From: Micromonospora sp. LH3U1
GTDB lineage: Bacteria; Actinomycetota; Actinomycetes; Mycobacteriales; Micromonosporaceae
Direction of reading: 5' to 3'
Length of the DNA: 64,000 nt
Assembly (NCBI RefSeq): GCF_028475105.1
Contig: NZ_CP116936.1
Coordinates: 3,409,501 to 3,473,500, forward strand
A program made the translations under genes and the position numbers. Shown one piece after another: positions 8,308-17,715 of the stretch (positions are counted from its first letter, which is position 1; each line of letters opens with the position of its first letter). Below the pieces are notes generated by a model, which was not told the DNA's origin, did not search any database, and worked only from the letters and a program-made list of their open reading frames with translations.

Positions 8308-10863
8308 ATGATGGGACCCGGTGACATCGGCTCCGACCCGTGGGACGAATTCCTGGCCAGGTACTTCGGCCGGGGCGAGGGAGGACGCCGACCGCCGCAC
8401 CGGGTCGACATCACCCGACTGATGACGGCTGACGCCCGGGAGATGCTGGCCGACGCGGCCCGGCGGGCCGCGCAACGTCAGAGCAGCGACCTGGACACCG
8501 ACCACCTGCTCTGGGCGGCGCTGCAACGTGAACCCCTGCGCGACCTGGTACGCCGGGCCGGCGCCGACCCGGACACCCTGCTCAACGCGCTCGGAGGGAA
8601 GGGCGACGGCGCGCCGCGCGGGGAGGTGCCGCCGAACCTGTCGTTGACCCCAGCCGCCAAGCGGGCGCTGCTCGACGCCCATCAGCTGTCCCGGGCGATG
8701 GGCGCCAACTACATCGGCCCCGAGCACATCCTGATGGCGCTGCCGCTCAATCCGGAGTCGCCGGCCGGGCGGATGCTGGCCGCCGGTCGGATCCAACCCG
8801 AGTCGTTGCAGGCCGCCAACGCCGAGCGCGGACCGATGACCGGGCCGAAGCCGGATCGCGGCACCCCCACCCTGGACCAGTACGGGCAGGACCTCACCGA
8901 CCTGGCCCGCAACGATCAGATCGACCCCGTGATCGGACGGGCCGACGAGATCGAGCAGGCCGTGGAGATCCTGTCCCGGCGTACCAAGAACAACCCGGTG
9001 CTGATCGGCGAGGCCGGCGTCGGCAAGACCGCGATCGTCGAGGGGTTGGCCGAGCGGATCTGCGACGGTGACGTTCCGCAGACCCTGCTCGGCAAGCGGG
9101 TCGTCCAACTCGACCTGGCCGGCCTTGTCGCCGGCACCCGGTACCGGGGCGACTTCGAGGAGCGGCTGAAGAAGGTGATCGACGAGATCCGGGCACACCG
9201 GGACGAGCTGATCATCTTCATGGATGAGATCCACACCCTGGTCGGGGCGGGTGGCGCCGGCAGCGAGGGCGGGATGGACGCGTCCAACATGCTCAAACCC
9301 GCGCTGGCCCGAGGTGAGCTGCGGGTGATCGGCGCGACGACGCTGGATGAGTACCGCAAGAGCATCGAGAAGGACGCCGCGCTGGCCCGGCGCTTCCAGC
9401 CGGTGCTGGTGCCCGAGCCCAGCGTCGACGACACCATCGCCATCCTGCGCGGACTGCGCGACCGGTACGAGGCCCACCACCAGGTGCGCTTCACCGACGA
9501 GGCGTTGGTCGCCGCCGCCGAGCTGTCCGACCGGTACGTCACCGACCGGTTCCTGCCGGACAAGGCCATCGACCTCATCGACCAGGCCGGCGCGCGGGTG
9601 CGGTTGCGTACCCGCACCCCCGCCTCCGACGTGCGGGAGCTGGAGCAGCAGCTCGACGAGGTACGCCGGGACAAGGAACAGGCCGTCACCGACGAGCAGT
9701 ACGAACGCGCCTCGGCGCTGCGCGACCGGATCTCCGAGCTGGAGGAGGAGATGCGCCGCGCCAACGGCGACGACGGCACCAGCTCGCAGGTGCCCGAAGT
9801 GGGTCCAAAGGAGATCGCCGAGGTGGTGTCCCGGGCCACCGGCATCCCGGTCAGCCAGCTCACCGAGGAGGAACGGGACCGGCTGCTGCGCCTGGAGGGG
9901 CACCTGCACCAGAGGATCGTCGGCCAGGACGACGCGGTCACCGCCGTCGCCGAGGCCGTCCGTCGCTCCCGAGCCGGTCTGGCCGACCCGGAGCGGCCGA
10001 TGGGCAGCTTCCTGTTCCTCGGTCCGACCGGCGTCGGCAAGACCGAGCTGGCCCGCGCCCTGGCCGAGGCGTTGTTCGGCGAGGCGGACCGGATGGTCCG
10101 GGTGGACATGAGCGAGTTCCAGGAACGACACACGGTCAGCCGGCTGGTCGGCGCCCCACCCGGGTACGTCGGCTACGAGGAGGCCGGCCAGCTCACCGAG
10201 GCGGTACGTCGTCGCCCGTACGCGGTGGTGCTGCTCGACGAGATCGAGAAGGCCCACCCGGACGTGTTCAACATCCTGCTCCAGGTGCTCGACGACGGGC
10301 GGCTGACCGACAGTCAGGGCCGCACGGTGAACTTCAAGAACACCGTACTGATCATGACGAGCAACCTCGGCTCGGAGCTGATCACCGGCGCCCAGCGCTC
10401 GGTCGGCTTCGGCACCGGGGACGTGGGCAGTGAGCAGGAGAGCGACGAACTGCGCGAGCGGCTGATGCGCCGCCTGCAGGAGAACTTCCGCCCGGAGTTC
10501 CTCAACCGCATCGACGAGGTCATCATCTTCCGCCGGCTCGAGGCCGAGCAGTTGCGCGACATCACCGCGCTGCTGCTGGAGGAGACCCGCCGCCGCATGC
10601 ACGCCCAGGACCTCCAGGTGGAGTTCACCACCGCCGGTATCGACTGGCTCGCCGAGCACGGCTACCAGCCGGAGTTCGGTGCCCGCCCGCTGCGCCGGGT
10701 GATCCAGCGGGAGGTGGACAACCACCTGTCCCGGATGCTGCTGGAGTCGGCGATCTCACCCGGACAGAAGGTCGTCGTGGATGTCCGCGACGGCGCGCTC
10801 ACCTTCGACGTGACCGCGGGGGAGCGGGGGTACACCGCCGCCACGACATCACATCCGCGATGA
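8308..10863 (+). CDS. ClpC-like AAA+ unfoldase (Clp ATPase)
   Basis: This 851-residue protein starts at ATG 8308 behind GGAGGAGA. It has a Clp N-terminal repeat domain (about 40-160) and a first AAA module with Walker A GEAGVGKT (about 234) and Walker B IIFMDEIH (about 301). A short UVR-type linker follows ([19 protein letters not shown]), then a second AAA module with Walker A GPTGVGKT (about 572) and [13 protein letters not shown] tripeptide (RSVGFGTGD) lies where ClpC family members carry the ClpP-docking loop, so it probably feeds ClpP rather than acting as a disaggregase. The linker is too short for ClpB. It overlaps the next gene by 4 bp. The usual essential ClpC1 is probably elsewhere, making this a second ClpC-type protein (inference). 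Confidence 0.9.
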   Translation: MMGPGDIGSDPWDEFLARYFGRGEGGRRPPHRVDITRLMTADAREMLADAARRAAQRQSSDLDTDHLLWAALQREPLRDLVRRAGADPDTLLNALGGKGDGAPRGEVPPNLSLTPAAKRALLDAHQLSRAMGANYIGPEHILMALPLNPESPAGRMLAAGRIQPESLQAANAERGPMTGPKPDRGTPTLDQYGQDLTDLARNDQIDPVIGRADEIEQAVEILSRRTKNNPVLIGEAGVGKTAIVEGLAERICDGDVPQTLLGKRVVQLDLAGLVAGTRYRGDFEERLKKVIDEIRAHRDELIIFMDEIHTLVGAGGAGSEGGMDASNMLKPALARGELRVIGATTLDEYRKSIEKDAALARRFQPVLVPEPSVDDTIAILRGLRDRYEAHHQVRFTDEALVAAAELSDRYVTDRFLPDKAIDLIDQAGARVRLRTRTPASDVRELEQQLDEVRRDKEQAVTDEQYERASALRDRISELEEEMRRANGDDGTSSQVPEVGPKEIAEVVSRATGIPVSQLTEEERDRLLRLEGHLHQRIVGQDDAVTAVAEAVRRSRAGLADPERPMGSFLFLGPTGVGKTELARALAEALFGEADRMVRVDMSEFQERHTVSRLVGAPPGYVGYEEAGQLTEAVRRRPYAVVLLDEIEKAHPDVFNILLQVLDDGRLTDSQGRTVNFKNTVLIMTSNLGSELITGAQRSVGFGTGDVGSEQESDELRERLMRRLQENFRPEFLNRIDEVIIFRRLEAEQLRDITALLLEETRRRMHAQDLQVEFTTAGIDWLAEHGYQPEFGARPLRRVIQREVDNHLSRMLLESAISPGQKVVVDVRDGALTFDVTAGERGYTAATTSHPR

Positions 10864-11414
10864 GTGGGCCGGCGCGCCGAGGCGAGACCGAGGACCCGCA
10901 GGAGCCCGCGAAACCCCGGGACGAGGACGACCATCCCGACCCGATCCTGGCGCCGCCCACCGCGAACCCCCGCCGAACGCGGCTGGCCGCCGAGGGCCTG
11001 CACCCGAAGACCGACCAGGACGACCCGGAGACGTCCGGGCCGCCGCCGGCGAGAGGAGACCTGATGGTACGCGAAGCGCGGCTCGACCCCGAGGTGGAAG
11101 TGCTCTGGGAGGACTTCCACGCCGAGGTCAACGTCCCGTCCGAGCAACTGCGGACCTGGCTGCTGACCCGGGGTTCCGGGGAGGAGTCGTTCAGCCCGAA
11201 CCCGAACCTCGACCTGCCCCAGCCGGGCCGGGAGATCCTCAAGGTGCTGAACAAGCGCAAGGTCGATCTCACCCCGGAGGACATCGAGGTGATGCGCGAG
11301 GCGGTCGAGCGGATCCGCGAGCTGATGGACGCCAAGCCGCAGCGCGGCAACGCCGACGACAACTGGCGGCACTCGCTGCTCGACCTGGGACACGACCCGC
11401 TCGTCGAACGCTGA
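10860..11414 (+). CDS. DUF3140 protein, coupled to the Clp ATPase
   Basis: The gene starts inside the Clp stop (ATGA at 10860). The 184-residue product has a disordered, charged N-terminal 68 residues and then a DUF3140 domain (WEDFHAEVNVPSEQLRTWL ... DLTPEDIEVMREAVERI ... NWRHSLLDLGHDP). A second in-frame ATG at 11064 has its own strong site (GAGAGGAG at 11051-11058) and would give a 116-residue protein, the usual DUF3140 size. Either both forms are made or the short one is real. The function of DUF3140 is unknown. Coupling to a Clp ATPase suggests an adaptor or substrate, which is inference. Confidence 0.8.
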   Translation: MSGPARRGETEDPQEPAKPRDEDDHPDPILAPPTANPRRTRLAAEGLHPKTDQDDPETSGPPPARGDLMVREARLDPEVEVLWEDFHAEVNVPSEQLRTWLLTRGSGEESFSPNPNLDLPQPGREILKVLNKRKVDLTPEDIEVMREAVERIRELMDAKPQRGNADDNWRHSLLDLGHDPLVER

Positions 11415-11423
11415 GCGGTGCCA

Positions 11424-11462
11424 CGCGACGGTGCCGTCCCGGGCAGGGACGGCACCGTCGCG
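11424..11462. terminator. Strong bidirectional hairpin terminator
   Basis: A perfect 17-bp stem (11424-11440 with 11446-11462) with a 5-nt loop lies between the DUF3140 stop and the convergent small gene. Confidence 0.85.
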
Positions 11463-11467
11463 TCGCG

Positions 11468-11713
11468 CTACTGGCCCTGGTTTGGCTCCAAACTGGCGAT
11501 GGTCAGCCCCGCCGTGTCGGCGGCGGCGTCCCGGTCTCCCCGGGTCTGGTCCTCCCGGGTGAGCAGGTTGGCGTACTCGGTCACGTCGGCCGGGTCGGGC
11601 ACCGCCGGCAGGCGGCGCAGGAACGCCTCCACCTCGCGGGTGGCGGCGGTGTGCGCGGCGGCCGCCTGGCGCAGCAGTTCGCGGTCGTCGGCGGGCGGGT
11701 AGAGGTCGGTCAT
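11468..11713 (-). CDS. Small acidic hypothetical protein
   Basis: This 81-residue product starts from ATG 11713 (MTDLYPPADDREL). An in-frame TTG at 11752 would add 13 residues; neither start has a strong ribosome site. The sequence is helical, Ala/Asp/Glu-rich, and has no Cys, signal or membrane segment. No family is recognised. It follows the LysR gene on the same strand after a 60-bp gap and stops just before the terminator hairpin. Confidence 0.5.
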   Translation of the reverse strand: MTDLYPPADDRELLRQAAAAHTAATREVEAFLRRLPAVPDPADVTEYANLLTREDQTRGDRDAAADTAGLTIASLEPNQGQ

Positions 11714-11773
11714 ATCCGCCAGATACCCGGCCAACGGCAGTTCGCACCGCAACCGGCCGGGATAACCTCCCGC

Positions 11774-12754
11774 TCAGTACGGTCGGAACCCGCTGGCCTG
11801 CCGGACGCCGAACCCCGGATTGTGCAACAGCCAGGCCAGGTACGCGGGATGCGGGACCAACGAGTCGACGTACGCCGCCTTGGCCGTCTCCAACACCCGC
11901 TCGGCCTCCTGTGCGGCGGGGGAGTCCGGATGCCAGCCGAGCAGCAGCCGCCAACGCAGCGGTATGCCGGCCAGCCGGCGGGTGACCAAGCCGGCCACCG
12001 GGCGGAACGTCGCCTGACACAGCGCCACCGCCACGCCGGCGTCCACCAGGTCGACACAGCCGCGGATGTCGGTCTCGTACACCTTCCGGGGGCTGAAGCC
12101 GGCGCGGGCGCAGGCGGCGGCGAAGCAGTCGCCGAAGCAGCCGTCGCCCGGCGCCGCCACCCACTGCTCGTGGCGCAGGTCCGCCAGGCGCACCTCGTCC
12201 TGCGCCGCAAGGGGGTGCGTCTCCGGCAGCAACACCAGCACCGGGTCGATGGCCACCTCCTGCCAGCTCAACCCGGAGCCGACCGACGGGCTGGCGTCGC
12301 CGCACACGCCGGTGAGCGCGAAGTCCAGTCGGCCGCCTGCCACCAACTGCGCCAACTCGTCCACCGACCAGGAGGCGTACGTGGTGATCTGGGCGGGGGG
12401 CTGCTCGGCCGCCAACCGGTGCACCAGCCGGCCCAGGATCGGGCTGTTCACCCCACCGAACCGGTGGCACGGCGGCGCGTCCCCGGCCCCGGCCAGGCGG
12501 GCCGCCTCGTCCTGCAGCCCCTTCATCGCCGGCAGCAGCACCCGGGCCCGGGCCAGCACCAGCTCACCGAGTGCGGTGGGCCGGGCACCGCGCCGGTCCC
12601 GGTCGAACAGCGGGCCGCCCAGTGTCCGCTCGATGCGCTGGAGCTGGGCGGTGAGCGCCGGCTGGGCCAGGCCGAGCGCCGACGCCGCCTTCGTCACACT
12701 CCCCGTCTCCGCGATCGCGCAGACCACCCGCAGGTGACGCAGCTCCAGGTTCAT
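11774..12754 (-). CDS. LysR-family transcriptional regulator
   Basis: This 326-residue protein has an N-terminal winged helix (residues 1-60: MNLELRHLRVVCAIAETGS, then KAASALGLAQPALTAQLQRIE) and a periplasmic-binding-like effector domain (about 95-300). The HTH matches LysR closely. Family members usually regulate a divergent neighbour or themselves. Here the upstream neighbour (hemerythrin-like) is on the same strand, and the small gene at 11468 lies downstream. The effector is unknown. The C-terminal tail after about 300 is longer than usual. Confidence 0.9.
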   Translation of the reverse strand: MNLELRHLRVVCAIAETGSVTKAASALGLAQPALTAQLQRIERTLGGPLFDRDRRGARPTALGELVLARARVLLPAMKGLQDEAARLAGAGDAPPCHRFGGVNSPILGRLVHRLAAEQPPAQITTYASWSVDELAQLVAGGRLDFALTGVCGDASPSVGSGLSWQEVAIDPVLVLLPETHPLAAQDEVRLADLRHEQWVAAPGDGCFGDCFAAACARAGFSPRKVYETDIRGCVDLVDAGVAVALCQATFRPVAGLVTRRLAGIPLRWRLLLGWHPDSPAAQEAERVLETAKAAYVDSLVPHPAYLAWLLHNPGFGVRQASGFRPY

Positions 12755-12840
12755 AAGGTGACGGTAGGACTACGCGTCAGCTGGCGGAATAGCCTGAGCG
12801 GATCGGTGATAATGAATGCAGTGGCGAGTGCCGCCGCTTC

Positions 12841-13449
12841 TCAGTCGCGGGGTGGCTCCGGCAGGTCCGCCAGGTACGTCGGCCGACGGGTCACCGCGTC
12901 GAGCACCTTGTCCACCACGCCGACCGCCGGCTCCACGATCCGGTTCCACGGAGGGGTGGCCGGGGTGCCCGGGTGCGGTCGGGTCGGCGCTGCCTCCTCG
13001 GCGATCTCCAGCCGGTTGCCGAGCCGGATCAGCTCCTCCTCGGTCGCGACCGCGCGCAGCTCGGTGACGAGCGCGCCCACCCCGTCGACGTGCTGGCGGA
13101 CCCGCTCGGCGACCTCGGTCAGCGCCTCGTCCGTCAAACCCTTCAAGGCGCTCAGCAGGCCGGCGTCGGCGCTGATCTCGGCGTCCACCCGCTCGGTGGC
13201 GGCCGGCAGCGCGGCGCGTGCCGCCGGCAGCAGGTACTGCTCCTCGGCCGACAGGTGCCGCGACAGCGCGGCGGTGAGCACCGCCAGTCCCTCCTGGGGC
13301 GTGGTGTCCGGGCCGGTCAGCTGGTCCAGCAACGCCAACAGTTGGCGGTGCTCCTGGTCGACGATGTCGGCGATGCTGCGACCACCGGGCCGGTAGCCCT
13401 CCTCGGGTGTGGGCGCGGGCGGCAGCGGCGGCAGGGGAACGGTGGACAT
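12841..13449 (-). CDS. Hemerythrin HHE-domain protein
   Basis: This 202-residue protein starts at ATG 13449 behind GAGGAGGG. After a Pro-rich N terminus (1-20), the HHE domain shows H34 (DQEHRQLL) and the H65-x3-E69 pair (LSRHLSAEE), typical iron-ligand spacing. The second half has one matching His (H120), so the di-iron site may be incomplete. The C-terminal part (about 150-202) is basic and Pro-rich. Such proteins bind O2 or NO, or sense redox or iron. It is divergent from the M20 peptidase gene across a 183-bp intergenic region. Confidence 0.8.
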   Translation of the reverse strand: MSTVPLPPLPPAPTPEEGYRPGGRSIADIVDQEHRQLLALLDQLTGPDTTPQEGLAVLTAALSRHLSAEEQYLLPAARAALPAATERVDAEISADAGLLSALKGLTDEALTEVAERVRQHVDGVGALVTELRAVATEEELIRLGNRLEIAEEAAPTRPHPGTPATPPWNRIVEPAVGVVDKVLDAVTRRPTYLADLPEPPRD

Positions 13450-13632
13450 GGTGCCCTCCTCGACTGGCGGGCGGAAGCTCCGGCAGGGATGTGCGGTCGT
13501 GGGCGGCGGTACCCGAACGCGGTCACGGCGAAACCGGCCCCGTCGATGCGTTGCCCCGCGCGCGTCGGTGCGTCGGCCCGTCCGCGCCGGTGCGCCGGCC
13601 CGTCCACCACCTCGGGCTGGTATGAAGAGGCG

Positions 13633-14961
13633 ATGACGAGCGATGCCGCCTCCGCCCGACCCGACCCGACCGCAGAGGTCGTGGACCTCTGCCGCGACCT
13701 GCTGCGTATCGACACCACCAACACGGGGGACAACGACACCAGCGTCGGCGAGCGCCGCGCGGCCGAGTACGTGGCGGAGAAGCTCGCCGAGGTGGGCATC
13801 GAGTCCGTCCTGCACGAGTCCGCCCCGGGTCGGGCCAACGTCGTGGCCCGCATCCCCGGCACCGACCCGAGCCGGGGCGCGCTGCTGGTGCACGGCCACC
13901 TGGACGTGGTGCCCGCCGACGCCGACGAGTGGTCCGTGCACCCGTTCTCCGGCGAGGTGCGCGACGGCTACCTGTGGGGCCGGGGCGCGATCGACATGAA
14001 GGACTTCGACGCGATGGTCCTCGCCGTGGTGCGGCACTGGCAGCGCACCGGCGTACGCCCCCCGCGCGACATCGTGCTCACGTACACCGCCGACGAGGAG
14101 GCCGGCGGCGACTACGGCGCGCGTTTCCTGGTGGAGAACCACCGTGGCCTCTTCGACGGCTGCACCGAGGCGATCGGTGAGGTCGGCGGCTTCTCGTACT
14201 CGGTCAACGACAGCCAGCGGCTCTACCTCATCGAAACCGCCGAGAAGGGGCTGGACTGGCTGCGGCTGCACGCCAAGGGCCGCCCCGGGCACGGGTCGAT
14301 GATGCACGACGACAACGCGGTCACCGCGCTCGCCGAGGCGGTCGCCCGGATCGGCCAGCACCGCTTCCCGGTGGTGGTCACCGACACCGTGCGGGCCTTC
14401 CTGACGGAGGTCTCCGACGTGCTCGGTGTCGAGCTGGACCCGGACGACCCGGAGACGGCCATCGCCAAGCTCGGCCCGATCGCCAACATCATCGGCGCGA
14501 CCATCCGCAATACCGCCAACCCGACGCGGTTGAGCGCCGGCTACAAGGACAACGTCATCCCCGGCCGGGCCACCGCCACCATCGACTGCCGCAGCCTGCC
14601 CGGCCAGTCCGAGCTGCTGGAGCGGCAGCTGCGCGAGCTGGTCGGCCCGGACATCGCGATCGAGTACATCCAGCGGCAGCCGGCGCTGGAAACCACCTTC
14701 GACGGTGACCTGGTCGAGGCCATGTCGGCGGCCCTGCGAGCGGAGGACCCGGGGGCGCGGCCGGTGCCGTACATGCTCTCCGGAGGCACCGACGCGAAGG
14801 CGTTCTCGCAGCTCGGCATCCGCTGCTTCGGGTTCGCCCCACTCCGGCTGCCCGCCGACCTGAACTTCTCGGCGTTGTTCCACGGCATCGACGAGCGCGT
14901 TCCGGTGGACGGACTACAGTTCGGCGTGCGGGTTCTCGACCGGTTCCTCCGGACCTGCTAG
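13633..14961 (+). CDS. M20 family metallopeptidase/deacylase
   Basis: This 442-residue cytosolic enzyme starts at ATG 13633 behind GAAGAGG. It has the M20 di-zinc signatures HGHLDVVP, GRGAIDMKD (bridging Asp), the catalytic DEEAGG and a final His in ALFHGIDERVP, plus an inserted dimerisation domain. It most resembles the ArgE/DapE/carboxypeptidase-like group with a long lid, annotated in actinomycetes as an M20/M25/M40 peptidase. The true substrate, an N-acyl amino acid or dipeptide, cannot be read from the sequence. A small acidic protein follows 58 bp downstream and may be co-transcribed. Confidence 0.9.
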   Translation: MTSDAASARPDPTAEVVDLCRDLLRIDTTNTGDNDTSVGERRAAEYVAEKLAEVGIESVLHESAPGRANVVARIPGTDPSRGALLVHGHLDVVPADADEWSVHPFSGEVRDGYLWGRGAIDMKDFDAMVLAVVRHWQRTGVRPPRDIVLTYTADEEAGGDYGARFLVENHRGLFDGCTEAIGEVGGFSYSVNDSQRLYLIETAEKGLDWLRLHAKGRPGHGSMMHDDNAVTALAEAVARIGQHRFPVVVTDTVRAFLTEVSDVLGVELDPDDPETAIAKLGPIANIIGATIRNTANPTRLSAGYKDNVIPGRATATIDCRSLPGQSELLERQLRELVGPDIAIEYIQRQPALETTFDGDLVEAMSAALRAEDPGARPVPYMLSGGTDAKAFSQLGIRCFGFAPLRLPADLNFSALFHGIDERVPVDGLQFGVRVLDRFLRTC

Positions 14962-15019
14962 TCGTGTCCGGCAGTTGCCGCCGGCGCGCAACCTCCCCAT
15001 CGTGAAGGGACTGCCCCAC

Positions 15020-15682
15020 ATGACCGACCAGAACGGTGAGCTGGACGCCGCTCTCGAGCGCGTGATCGAAGCGGCCCGCCACCACCTGGCCGCCGTACGC
15101 GCCGCTCAGGGCCGCGTCGACGACGACGACGTCTGGCAGGCGTACGTGGCGTTGAACAACGCCTCCTTCGCGTACGACGAGCGACTGCTCGACGCCTTCG
15201 GCGAGGTGACGCCGTGGGATGTCGACTCGATCGACCCGGACGAGGCCGACGAGCGCTTCGGCGGCGCCGACGGGGCCGAGGCCAGCGACCCGCACCCCCG
15301 GGTGATCTCGGTGCGCCAGCGCCGTGACTACCGGGTGCCGAGCGTTTCGGCGCTGCTGCGGGTGGCCGAGGCGGCCCGCCGCGAGGGCACCCCGGAGGAC
15401 GACGAGCCGGCACCGGTGGAGGGCGTCGGCGAGGCGGTGCTGGAGCTGCTGCAGAGTGGCGACGGCTCACTCGGCGCGTTGGACGTCCCCGAGCTGGAAC
15501 CGCTCGACGGGGTGGTCATGGTCAGCGAGGTGGGCACCCCGGTCGACCTGGAGTCGTTCGACGACGACGACGCGGTCGGCCCGTTCCAGCCAGCGGTCGA
15601 CGACCGGCTGGTCGGCCGGCTCGACGAGCACCCGTTCCTGGAGCTCGACGACGATCACGACCACGCCGGGCACCAGCACTAG
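15020..15682 (+). CDS. Conserved acidic hypothetical protein
   Basis: This 220-residue protein starts at ATG 15020, with GAAGGGA 9 nt upstream. The N-terminal 60 residues are helical (ALERVIEAARHHLAAVRAA ... VWQAYVALNNASFAYDERLL). The rest is rich in Asp/Glu and ends in a His/Asp cluster (DDDHDHAGHQH) that could bind metal. It has no membrane segment or signal peptide. I recognise it only as an actinomycete-type hypothetical. It ends at a strong terminator. Confidence 0.75.
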   Translation: MTDQNGELDAALERVIEAARHHLAAVRAAQGRVDDDDVWQAYVALNNASFAYDERLLDAFGEVTPWDVDSIDPDEADERFGGADGAEASDPHPRVISVRQRRDYRVPSVSALLRVAEAARREGTPEDDEPAPVEGVGEAVLELLQSGDGSLGALDVPELEPLDGVVMVSEVGTPVDLESFDDDDAVGPFQPAVDDRLVGRLDEHPFLELDDDHDHAGHQH

Positions 15683-15697
15683 TCCCAAAGGCCGTCC

Positions 15698-15746
15698 TGC
15701 CGCCCCGGGGCCCGCACGGGCCCCGGGGCGGCACCGCCCGGTTTTT
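15698..15746. terminator. Rho-independent terminator with T tract
   Basis: A 17-bp GC-rich stem (15698-15714 with 15717-15733) is followed by a five-T run at 15742-15746. It serves the plus-strand gene, and the hairpin would also act on the convergent DUF5703 gene, whose stop lies in the T run. Confidence 0.85.
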
Positions 15747-15945
15747 AGTACGACAGGCCCGGCTGCGGCTGGTTGACGCGACGCCTACGTAGCACCACCT
15801 GCCGCGTGCCGTCCCGGTACAGCCGCACCCGGGCCAACTCCCATCCGGAGAACTCCGCCTGGATCGCCAACTGCGCCGCGGCGGTCAACCGGTCGACGTT
15901 CGGCGGCAGCCGCAGCGGCGCGTATTCGTAGTCCATGCCATCCAT
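15745..15945 (-). CDS. DUF5703 family small protein
   Basis: This 66-residue protein has the core YEYAPLRLPPNVDRLTAAAQ ... FSGWELARVRLYRDGTRQV ... RRR. The compact beta-alpha-beta-like pattern and the YEYAPLRLP start match the actinobacterial DUF5703 family; function is unknown. Alternative starts are ATG 15945 and ATG 15936, and the latter gives MDYEYAP, the usual family start. It lies downstream of the SseB-like pseudogene on the same strand. Confidence 0.75.
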   Translation of the reverse strand: MDGMDYEYAPLRLPPNVDRLTAAAQLAIQAEFSGWELARVRLYRDGTRQVVLRRRRVNQPQPGLSY

Positions 15946-16078
15946 GCTGCCCAGCCCAGCGGCCGTTCGCCACCCCCTCCAGGGTGACCAACGACGCTGC
16001 CGTGGGCGGTTCGTGCCGCCCTGTGCACGCTCGCGTGTTCCCGGCCGCCCGCTCGCGTGTGCGCTGCGGCGCAGGCCG

Positions 16079-16874
16079 TCAGCCGGTGGGGACGTTCACC
16101 GTCAGCAGGGCCGCCAGCGCCGGCGCGGCCAGGGCGACCGCCCGGGCCCCGCCCGGGTCGACCACCAGCCCCCACGACGGGTCCGGCCAATCCTCGAGCA
16201 GTTCGGCGCAGGGCAGCGCGACGAACGGCACGCCGTCCCCGGCGAACGCGGCGAGCGCCTGGGGTGAGCTGAAGACGGGCAGCAGCGGCGCGCCGGTCGC
16301 ATCGCCGACCACCGTCCAGGGAAGCCGGCGTCCGCCGTCGGTTCTCCCGCCAGTGGGACGCACACCGTGGCGCCGGCCAGCACTCCGAGGTAGCCGGGCA
16401 GGTCGCGCCGGTCGGCGGCCGCGGCGAGCAGCGCCACCACCGCCGGCTCCGCCGCCTCGACCGGTGCCGGTCGCGCTGGCTCGGCGGGTGCCGGTTGCGC
16501 TCCTCGGCGGGTGCCGACCGCGCCGCCGATCCGGCGTGGGTGGCCGGTGGCACCGCCCGGCAGGTGAGCGCGCCCGGCTCGTCGGTCAGCACCTCGGCGG
16601 CGGTCCGGGCCACGAACACGCTGAGGCGCTCCACCTGGTCCGGAGTGCGCGGTGCCTCGTACCACCAGCCCGGCCCGTCGGTCGGGCGATGCCAGCCGAG
16701 TGCGGCCAGGCGTGCCTCGTCGTGGCTCGGGCAGACCACCCGCACCACCTCGCGGCGCACCAGTAGCCGGATCCCGCGCGGACCGGCGGAGAGCTCCAGG
16801 TCGGTGTCACGGTCGCAGCGGGCGACCGTTTCCCGCAGCCGCGTGACGATCTCCGGCCAGGTCGGCGACGTCAC
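16079..16874 (-). pseudogene. SseB-like domain gene broken by two frameshifts
   Basis: The start GTG 16874 overlaps the stop of the YbaB-like gene. The first frame gives about 125 good residues (RLRETVARCDRDTDLELSAG ... WWYEAPRTPDQVERLSVFV). Near 16500 the -1 frame takes over (EAAEPAVVALLAAAADRRDLPGY ... VLAGATVCVPLAGEP). Near 16328 the third frame continues (LPWTVVGDATGAPLLPVFS ... FVALPCAELLEDWPDPSWG) to a stop at 16079. Adding one base at each point gives about 265 residues, with an SseB N-terminal-like second half. SseB-type domains occur beside ESX-like and YbaB genes in actinomycetes. Two separate single-base losses suggest either decay or draft-quality sequence. Confidence 0.75.
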
Positions 16875-17290
16875 GCCGGTGAGCCCGGCAGCCGGTCGTC
16901 GAGCCGTCCGATCCGGGCGACGGTCTCCTCCAACCGGCCCAGCGCCGAGAAGTCTCCGGGCTTGCCGAACAGGTCGGTGAGGCCCGTGCCGAGCGCGGCC
17001 TCCAACCCGTCGGTGTGCTCATCGACGTGCTCGGTGGCCGTCGCACGGGCCCGCCGGTACGCGTCGAGCACCAGCTCGGCCACCCCCTCGGTCCCGGTGC
17101 GCAGGGCTGCGGGCGCGATGGTGAGGCCGGTCAGCGCGCCGGTGGCGTCGACGGTCGCCGAGACCAGGCCGCTCTCGTCGGTCGCGGTGCCGGACAGCTC
17201 GGCCAGGTTGTCGCGGAGCCCCGCGAACCGGCTTTCGATGTCGGCGATCCGCCCGGCGAGCGCGTCGAACGCGGACATCGGGTCACTCAT
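16871..17290 (-). CDS. YbaB/EbfC-like nucleoid-associated protein
   Basis: This 139-residue protein starts at ATG 17290 behind GGGAGGG. It has a long N-terminal helix (FDALAGRIADIESRFAGLRDNLAEL), a beta hairpin with SATVDATGALTGLTIAPAAL, and a C-terminal helix (ELVLDAYRRARATATEHV), the order seen in YbaB/EbfC dimers. A C-terminal extension follows. Paralogues of this type are often encoded beside WXG100 genes in actinomycetes and are annotated as YbaB/EbfC DNA-binding proteins. It overlaps the SseB-like gene by 4 bp and is divergent from the EspC-like gene. Confidence 0.8.
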   Translation of the reverse strand: MSDPMSAFDALAGRIADIESRFAGLRDNLAELSGTATDESGLVSATVDATGALTGLTIAPAALRTGTEGVAELVLDAYRRARATATEHVDEHTDGLEAALGTGLTDLFGKPGDFSALGRLEETVARIGRLDDRLPGSPA

Positions 17291-17382
17291 GAGATCCCTC
17301 CCCCGTGGACCGTGCGACCGGGTGGTGCCGGTGGCCGGGAGATCGTATCGTCGGTGCGCTCGACACATGGGGGAGGAACGGC

Positions 17383-17715
17383 ATGCCGCCGGATATCGAT
17401 GTCGACGTGCAGACGGTCCGTCGATTGGAGACGGCCGCAAAGCAGGTCGCCAGCTCGCTCGCCGCGCTGGAGAGCCAGATCGTCTCGGCTGGTGACGTCC
17501 CACCGGACGCCTTCGGCCACCTGCCGTTCGCCAGCGACATGCTCCGCGCGAAGTACGCCGAGCAGGTCACCGGCGGCGTGGAGCTGTTCGGCGCCGCGAA
17601 TGCCGCGTTCGGCCGGGTCGCCGGCGCGTTGGCTGACACGGTCGAGGCGTACGAGCGCACCGAGCAGGACCTGGACGCCGGGTTCAAGGCCATCCAGTCG
17701 GGGCTGCCCGGATGA
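17383..17715 (+). CDS. EspC/WXG100-like putative type VII secretion substrate
   Basis: This 110-residue, two-helix protein starts at ATG 17383 behind GGGGGAGGAA. Helix one is VRRLETAAKQVASSLAALESQIVSAG; helix two is AEQVTGGVELFGAANAAFGRVAGALADTVEAYERTE. Y90 to E94 (YERTE) fits the C-terminal YxxxD/E export signal of ESX substrates. There is no WXG; a conserved turn around PDAFGHLPFAS takes its place, as in EspC/DUF2580 proteins. It overlaps the next gene by 4 bp (ATGA), so the two probably act as a pair. Confidence 0.75.
   Translation: MPPDIDVDVQTVRRLETAAKQVASSLAALESQIVSAGDVPPDAFGHLPFASDMLRAKYAEQVTGGVELFGAANAAFGRVAGALADTVEAYERTEQDLDAGFKAIQSGLPG

Noticed and set aside
8290..10725. 811-residue minus-strand open frame opposite the Clp gene
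   Set aside because: A shadow of the strongly conserved Clp frame, rich in Val/Gly/His and without domain features.
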